Position numbers and translations under genes: made by a program
Notes under the pieces: model-generated
Told to the model about the DNA's origin: nothing
The model's input: only the letters and a program-made list of their open reading frames with translations
The model's database searches: none
Shown: positions 58,130 through 64,000 of the stretch, piece after piece
Layout of the letters: each line of letters begins with the position of its first letter
Numbering within the stretch: the first letter of the stretch is position 1
Assembly (NCBI GenBank): GCA_037127255.1
Contig: JBANSL010000020.1
Coordinates: forward strand, 61,825,598 to 61,889,597
Direction: 5' to 3'
Length of the DNA stretch: 64,000 nt
DNA from: Persicaria tinctoria
Lineage: Eukaryota > Streptophyta > Magnoliopsida > Caryophyllales > Polygonaceae

Positions 58130-58545
58130 AAAGTTGCTGAAATTTTTGTTTTCAACAAAAAAAAAAATTCCGCGAAATTTAGTTTTTTTTTTCCGCGTTG
58201 CTGAAACTGCTGAAACCGAAGTTGCTGAAATTGAGTTCTTTTTTTCTACGTTGCCGAAATTACCGAAACAGAAATTGCTGTAATTTAGTTTTTTTTTCTC
58301 CATGTTACCTTGTTTTTTTCACGTTTCTTGGGTTGCTGAAACACCTGTTCCCCCTCTGTTTCAGCAGTTTTTTTTCTTTTTGCATTACTGTTTTTTTTTT
58401 CACGTTGCCGAAACCGGAGTTGCTGAAACCCCGATTTCAGCAACGTTATTGATGCTGAAACCACGATTTCAGCAACGTTGTTGATGCTGAAACCTCGATT
58501 TCAGCAACGTTGTTGATGCTGAAATTGTTGCTGAAATCGTGTTAC
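58130..58545. repeat. TGCTGAAA/TTTCAGCA word array
   Basis: More than fifteen copies of tgctgaaa or its inverse, at irregular spacing. They include three near-identical units around cgatttcagcaacgttgttgatgctgaaac (58433-58525). Open frames here are artefacts of the repeat. Confidence 0.75.
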
Positions 58546-58559
58546 GGGATATAAAATTT

Positions 58560-58630
58560 AGCTTATGCGGGATTCGAACCCACGTATTTGCGCATTGCAC
58601 ATCGCTCTACCATTAAGCTAAGAGGCTTTT
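58560..58630 (-). pseudogene. tRNA-like sequence
   Basis: On the minus strand gcctcttagcttaatggtag (A-box) and gggttcgaatcccgc (T-arm with B-box) are correctly spaced. The T-stem pairs. The acceptor stem pairs poorly, the anticodon stem has a mismatch and the loop lacks the expected T33, so I do not assign an anticodon. A decayed tRNA or a tRNA-derived repeat. Confidence 0.5.
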
Positions 58631-59366
58631 AAAGGAGATTTAAAGCAAGTTCAACAACAACAATTTCAGCTAATTCTAGTTTTAAAACAAGTTCAGCAAC
58701 AACAATTTCAGCAAAAAGAAGGACCAAACTAAGAGTTCTCACCAAAAGAGTAAAAATAAGCTATCTAAAAGTTTCAGCAAGGCAAAAAAGTTGCTGAAAT
58801 TGCATAAACAACATTTGATATCCAATTTTGACCCCAACAGTGAATTAATTTCAGCATTTTAGATCATAAAAAAATGCTCATTTATAAACAAAGTGAACAC
58901 TCCACTAAACTTCAAGGCTTTTGTGTGCACAGTAGTCTCGAATACAAAAATCATTGATGATATGTTGCATTTAAAAATGTTTTAGCGCTTTATAATAAGT
59001 TTTCTTGTTTTGGGTTGAGAACATCATAGCCATTTGTTTTAGTGTTTTCAGATAGCACTTTGTAAACAGCAGTACTACTTCAGCTTATAAAAAATCAGAA
59101 GCTGCTTTCAAATTTCAACAGTTAGTCCAATAAACGACAATCAACTAGCAAGTCAGCAATGAAAAGCTGTGGCCACAAAAACTGCTATATCTGTAGATTT
59201 GTAAGTGAAAAAAGTCAAAAACTGATACTAATTGTATGTAGATCTAAAATGATAATAAAATCAAGTCATGTCGACTAAACTACTAGAAGAAGGCCTGGAA
59301 GACTATGGATAAGAGAATCATTATGAGGTTCGCATAAAAAGTAATGCACATAAACAAGTAGCGAAC

Positions 59367-59467
59367 CTTGCACTGTCGAGACAAACTTGATAACCAACCA
59401 ATGACCCGTCTAAGCCTGGAGAAGGCTCACATCTCTCATCTGCAACCCGTTCAGCAACAGAAATAGC
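59367..59467 (-). pseudogene. Captured exon of a DEAH-box (DExH7-like) RNA helicase
   Basis: The 101-base minus-strand exon has an intact acceptor (cag before 59467) and a donor-like aag/gttcg at 59367. It reads AISVAERVADERCEPSPG and then SLVGYQVCLDSAR. This is the segment after the DEAH helicase motif I region (AAxSVAERVxxER ... GYQVRxxS). The parent residue after QV is normally Arg; here it is Cys. Flanking DNA looks like the parental introns, so it came from genomic DNA and not from mRNA. It is far too short to function. Confidence 0.75.
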
Positions 59468-59618
59468 CTGAACATGAAACTCACATCTTAGATTCTCAAA
59501 GTGCAATCTATCTATCAAGTAGTGGGCAAAACAGTACATTTAGAGAAGGCACTAGAGTTATGAATTGAAATATAAACTTCAGTAAAAATGCTGAAATCGT
59601 GTTAGCATGCTCATTTAT

Positions 59619-59836
59619 TATTAGGATAATTTATATATTATTATATGAAGATTTATATATTATTATATTAAGATTTAATTATTTCCATTATTTAGATTTA
59701 GTAGAATTAGTCAAGGTTATTAGAGTAATGCACTCAACCTCTCTCTCCACCATCTCCATCATCATCGTTGTATTGCTCTATATATTCTCTTTTATGAATT
59801 AATGAAACGTGTGTTGTTGTACACCAATACTTAACA
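59619..59836 (+). repeat. 5' LTR
   Basis: 218 bp. It differs from the 3' LTR mainly by a 22-base internal duplication (gaagatttatatattattat) and a few substitutions. Confidence 0.85.
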
Positions 59837-60767
59837 TGGTATCCGAGCCTTCTTAGCCTAACAGCTCCGATCCTCAAAACTAATGGCTTTCGCCTAGCCA
59901 AAAACTCTTTAATGGCTAAAACCATGTCGGCCTTTCTTCCTTATTCCCTAACCGCCTACCAGCAATCCAATCTTGGCTCCGGCCATTACAAAACCGCTTC
60001 CGCACTAACCAAAATTTTTGGCTTTTGCCAACCCAATTTCGGCCAAAACCATGTCGGCCTTTTATTCTTGCTTTTCATTGGCCAAAACCCATTTCGACCA
60101 CACAAATCACAAATCACACAAAATTGCCTTCGGGCTAATCCAATTTCGGCTTTTGCCACCATCAAATTACCCCTAGAAAACTCCTTGATGACTCTTCCAT
60201 GGCGTCCTAGTCCTACCACCACTTTCACAAAGCCCTCGCTATCACACCACCGATGCACACCAACAAGCCCACCCGCGGAACGTCATCATGTGGCCATCGA
60301 TATGATCGTATTTGAGCATATTGAAATGATTAATTAGCATTTGCTAATTAAGCACACAGGAGATCACTTTCAAGATTACAGATTGGATGCAAAGTCAAAC
60401 CGAGCCACCAAGCCACAATGCAACCGCTGCTTCCCGTTTGTTCCAGGCGCTAGGAGGCCATCGGGCAAGCCACAAGAAGCCCAAGCACTCCCCGCCGGAA
60501 GACATCGACAACCACTAGCAACAGTCCCCTCCCAAGGGGTTTTTCCCTCCCAAGCATTGGGTAATCAGGCGCCACCGATTGCTGAAGGCTTCCTCTCCGG
60601 CGACTCTGTGCCTGAACCTCAACCTCCCCACCAGTCTGCCAGCAAACCTGCGGCATCCGTGACTTGCGCTTGATGTGCAACAATTAAAAAAAAAACTTTT
60701 ATTTATTGTTTATTCCATATTTATCCAATTTTCAGTTTCGATATCTCTTGCTTCAACTGCGGGAGAA

Positions 60768-60959
60768 TATTAGGATAATTTATATATTATTATATTAAGA
60801 TTTAATTATTTCCATTATTTAGATTTAGTAGAATTAGTCAAGGTTGTTAGAGTAATGCACTCAACCTCTTTCTCCACCATCTCCATCATCATCGTTGTAT
60901 TGCTCTATACTCTTTTATGAATTAATGAAACGTGTGTTCTTGTACACCAATACTTAACA
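60768..60959 (+). repeat. 3' LTR
   Basis: 192 bp, same ends as the 5' LTR. Preceded by the purine tract gggagaa. Confidence 0.85.
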
Positions 60960-62050
60960 TTTATCTCCAACAACCCCTCAAATCATCGTCGTCTCCCCTT
61001 CCTCCGCTGCCTGAGCAACGCCAACACCGATCTGCTAAAACGCCGGAAACGCGACGCCATGAGGGAGGCGAATCTGCTGAAACGCCGGAATCGCAGAGAC
61101 GGAGCCATGAGGGAGACGGATATGCTGAAACGCCGAAACGGTAGCCATATCACCACCACCACCAGCAACAAGAGCAGATCCGACGGTTGAATCCGGCGTT
61201 CTGCATCAGTGAGATGCGTAAATCTGAGATGCGGAAACAATGGATCTTAATTTGATAGATATCTGATGATGCGGAAATCTGAGATCTGCCTATTGCTTGA
61301 TCATTCGAATCAGATTCGATTCCTTCGAAGCTACCGATGTTCTGCATCAGATCCAATTGTATCTCAGCCCAAATGATGGCCGTTAACCGCTGGCAACCGC
61401 CAGAACGCCTCCGTCTCCTGCGAAGCCGTCTCCTACGAAGCCGGTCTTGAGATGGAGGAGCCGGCTGAGGAAGACAGCGAGACCAGGCGCCAGATCTGAG
61501 CCGCCATGGACAGAAAACGGCGACGACAATGGCAAGAGAGGAAGGCGCCGGATGTGATCTCTGATCGTCTTTGTCCGTCTGAAGAGAGGGAGTAGTCGAC
61601 GGCGAGGATGGTGACGAGGAAGATCTGCTGAAGTGCGGCCGCCGGCGGTGCTCGCCGCCGCCGCCTCCTATGCGAAGTAAACTGGACCTCCGCCGTCGAG
61701 GTCGATGAATAAGCCGCAGGTCGCCGTCGAGGTCGCCGTTGGTCGCCGGATCTCGAGCGAGGCGTTGAATGCCGACGAGAGAGGGCTAAGAGGGTGAAGA
61801 TTGGGGATGGAGAGCTGGAGAGGGAAGAAGATGGCGGTTCACCTCCGTCGTTTCCTCAGAGCGATAGAGAATGAAGGGCGAGGAAGAGAGCGAGAGAAGT
61901 GTTGCTGAAACCCTAGAAATCTCTCAGATTTAGTTAAGATGTCAGGGGCAATTTTGTCCAAAAAATTAGAGGTGGACAAAAACCTAATTTGCCGGACTTG
62001 GGAGACACTCCCTCAATAAGGCCCGTTGGGCAAATTTTCTCTTTGATATA

Positions 62051-62690
62051 TTATAAGCTCAAATCTGATATATGAGTAAAAAGTTATAAACATTTCAAGA
62101 TTGAAGTGATATAAATGATTTTTCACACCATTTACCAAATTAATATACTTTCATCATGCTTATCATTTTTTTAAATTTGTAATTTAATACTATAATTAAA
62201 CCTGAAAACTTCAAATATTGATGGTTTAAAAACAAAAAACAGAGCTCAATTTTTCGCCCCCTTAAATAACCGCTTCAGGATCCGCTGTTGTTCATACCAT
62301 AATGTTATAAAGGGTAACTATTTTCCCTATGATACTCTAATAATCCCCTCTATTTCCTCTTTTAAACTCACAAAAAATGATCATCATATATATTTGCCGC
62401 TGAATAACATCTAACAAGATCAGTTCAATCTCCCAAAGACATAGATATTTTTTATATGATTTATTATTATAATGGAATCACCTTCGATCTCCAAGTACAA
62501 ATGACCCCTTAGTGTGTTTGTGTTTAAGAGAGAGAAACGTACGTTGAAATCAAATTAATTATATAGAATCATTCCTTCTTAATTTCAGTGGTGGCGAAAA
62601 CGCTACTGAGCCTCCTCTAAAAATCTCGCAAGAGATTTATGGAGTATAGCACCGCGAAGTGATGGGGCGCTCTATATTTACCAAAATCAA
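62051..62690. other. Intergenic, nothing recognised
   Basis: AT-rich DNA between the Mutator-like element and the next repeat. No gene is seen. Confidence 0.5.
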
Positions 62691-62744
62691 AGGTTAATTA
62701 GTTCTACATGCATTGTATGGCACCAAATTTTAATTGTTAAAATT

Positions 62745-63065
62745 GAAAGAGTTTTTGCTGTTAAAAAAATAAACAGCTAAAATGTGTGTATGACAACCCA
62801 AAATGAACATTAATCAATTAAAATTTGTGTTTAAAAAATAAGCCAATTGTGATAGCTTATTTTGGTGTTTATTTGGTTTGAAAGTATCATAATACCCCTA
62901 ATTATTCCAAATAAACACCATTTTTTTTACAAATAAACATTTTTTAGTCTCATACGGAATTTATATTTTTTCATAAATTTTTAACTACTTTTACCAACAG
63001 TTTATAAATTTTACCCTGCTTATAATTTTAGTCAGTTTATTAACCTCGTCTCATACGAACCTAAT
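62745..63065. mobile_element. Non-autonomous DNA element, GTTCGTATG-end family, copy 3
   Basis: Ends tcatacgaacct at the right, with the same right half as copy 2. The left border is unclear. It lies about 240 bases upstream of the third terpene synthase ATG. Confidence 0.55.
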
Positions 63066-63236
63066 GGATTGAGCAAATTTTCTTGGGCAGAAAAGGACTA
63101 CTCGTATAGTCGTATTCGCAATACAATTTTGATCCTATAAATTACATGACACTCCTTTCTAATTAAGATCGAACCATAAACACATCTCTAAGATCTTATA
63201 CATAAAGGCTTTCCTATCCATTCGTTTCGACTAAAA

Positions 63237-63296
63237 ACACACACACACACACAGAGACAGAGAACACACACACAGAGAACACACACACACAGAGAA
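63237..63296. repeat. (CA)n/(GA)n microsatellite in the TPS3 5' leader
   Basis: Alternating acacac and agagac runs end only seven bases before the ATG at 63303, so the repeat is probably transcribed. Confidence 0.85.
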
Positions 63297-63302
63297 AAAA
63301 AA

Positions 63303-64000
63303 ATGGTTTTCATAAGCAGCTTTTGTAGCAAACACTTTGTCACCTCCACCGACATGATCAAGCCGGCCTTGTTGTCTCCTCCCTCAAAATCTCCCAACTT
63401 CACTCTTAAGGTTTAAACTTGTTCTTCCCTGATCCATATTCATCAATTTTTTTTTTTTTTTTGAAATTGTTTCTTGTTAATTAATGATTAACTAATGTGC
63501 AGTGCCATGCGGATCATGAGAAGCTCTTGAGCAATGTAAGTGAAAGGCTGATGAAACCTCCAAAGGGATTCACCGCATTCGAAGACCTGAAAATGATCGA
63601 TCGGATCCAGCGTCTAGGGATCGACCACCGGTTTCGCAACGAAATAAGAGTGGCCCTCGAGAGACACCACGCCGAATGGTATTCGAATGACGGAGGCGCG
63701 TGGTGCACTCCCCGTGATCGCCTTCTTGAGGTTTCTCTTCGCTTTCGGTTGCTTCGACAACATGGATACCATATCTCTTCTGGTTAGTACATAAGCTATC
63801 TGTTAGGGTAGCTGATGAAAACTTGTGAATAAAAAAACCAAAATGGTGTGTAGCTGTTGTTGATTTTTACCGGTTTTTATAGGGATATTCGACAAGTTCA
63901 AGAATGGGGACGGAGAATTCGAACAAGGGCTAAGCAACAACTTGGAAGGAGTGATGAGCTTGTATGAAGCTTCTCATGTGAGCATACAAGGAGAAGATAT
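63303..64000 (+). CDS. Terpene synthase, third gene, N-terminal part (runs off the window)
   Basis: Visible exons: 63303-63410, 63503-63782 and 63883 to beyond 64000. The first 36 residues are Ser/Pro-rich and lack acids apart from one Asp, so they could be a short plastid transit peptide. No RRx8W motif follows. Exon 2 begins CHADHEKLLSNVSERLM and has FEDLKMIDRIQRLGIDHRF and LRFRLLRQHGYHIS, the conserved alpha-helical N-terminal domain of terpene synthases. Exon 3 shows GIFDKFKNGDGEF and LYEASHVSIQGED. Exon phases agree with the other two genes. Absence of the RR motif suggests a TPS-g-like or divergent TPS-b member; the catalytic half is outside the window. It is clearly not a recent copy of the 35-44 kb pair. 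Confidence 0.85.

Larger units (their letters stand above)
59619..60959 (+). mobile_element. Small non-autonomous LTR retrotransposon
   Basis: LTRs at 59619-59836 and 60768-60959 begin tattaggataattt and end acttaaca. The element is flanked by the 5-bp duplication tttat (59614-59618 and 60960-60964). A primer-binding site tggtatccgagcc (59837-59849), one change from the initiator-Met tRNA type TGGTATCAGAGC, follows the left LTR. A gggagaa polypurine tract precedes the right LTR. The 930-bp interior has no gag or pol. Size and structure fit a TRIM/LARD-type copia derivative. It sits inside the Mutator-like element, so it is younger. Confidence 0.88.
58040..62041. mobile_element. Mutator-like element carrying a host gene fragment (Pack-MULE candidate)
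   Basis: Exact 9-bp tttgatata flanks both sides (58031-58039 and 62042-62050); 9 bp is the Mutator duplication size. The ends are only weakly inverted. The left has gcctatattaggaaattgtcc, and the right read on the minus strand has ggcaaattaggtttttgtcc. Both arms share many tgctgaaa/tttcagca words (58130-58560 and 61070-61910), which link them as one element. It carries an exon of a DEAH-box helicase with intron sequence (minus strand) and a GC-rich leader-like block (61000-61920). It is interrupted by an LTR element. No transposase is present. Confidence 0.55.

Noticed and set aside
59912..60337. 141-codon frame inside the LTR element
   Set aside because: No gag, protease or other domain; repeated phrases suggest non-coding internal DNA.

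Overview
This window is nuclear DNA of a flowering plant, almost certainly a eudicot and probably an asterid of the Lamiales type. The evidence is spliced genes with GT-AG introns, an anthocyanidin reductase, clustered terpene synthases, a plastid-targeted plant protein, and plant LINEs, Helitrons and MITEs in AT-rich intergenic DNA. The order-level guess rests only on the style of the terpene synthase and reductase proteins.

Layout. 1-14,100 has no intact gene. It holds transposable elements: two non-autonomous retroelements with 16-bp target duplications (991-2318 and 2742-4358), a hAT-type MITE with an 8-bp duplication (6195-6830), a Helitron (6963-10044) and a TIR element carrying telomere-like repeats (10056-10607). 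A second Helitron 3' end at 14,090 lies 720 bp upstream of a complete six-exon anthocyanidin reductase gene (ANR, 14811-17191). From 17.7 to 34.6 kb there are more MITEs, a 5.5-kb LINE with a 16-bp target duplication and one frameshift (19397-24899), two 5'-truncated LINEs on the minus strand, and a Helitron cluster with tandem and palindromic ends.

34.8-44.6 kb holds two complete, tandemly duplicated seven-exon terpene synthase genes (562 aa each, no transit peptide). A third, different terpene synthase starts at 63,303 and runs off the window. TPS1 has a 1.5-kb long-TIR element in intron 2 that TPS2 lacks. The duplicates are nearly identical from exon 4 to intron 5, which suggests gene conversion.

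Housekeeping-type genes lie between the terpene synthases: a seven-exon minus-strand gene for a conserved chloroplast protein (At4g37920-like, 45178-47812), a small uncertain two-exon gene (48515-49000), and a three-exon gene for a 1017-aa FYVE zinc-finger protein with eight DM14-like helical repeats (51030-54559). From 58.0 to 62.0 kb a Mutator-like element with a 9-bp duplication carries an exon of a DEAH-box RNA helicase and is interrupted by a small LTR retroelement.

How the genes relate: the terpene synthases are a local terpenoid cluster, but no prenyltransferase or P450 is visible. ANR belongs to proanthocyanidin synthesis and has no evident link to the terpene genes. Exon borders were placed by eye from splice sites and reading phase; every complete multi-exon gene model listed sums to a multiple of three.
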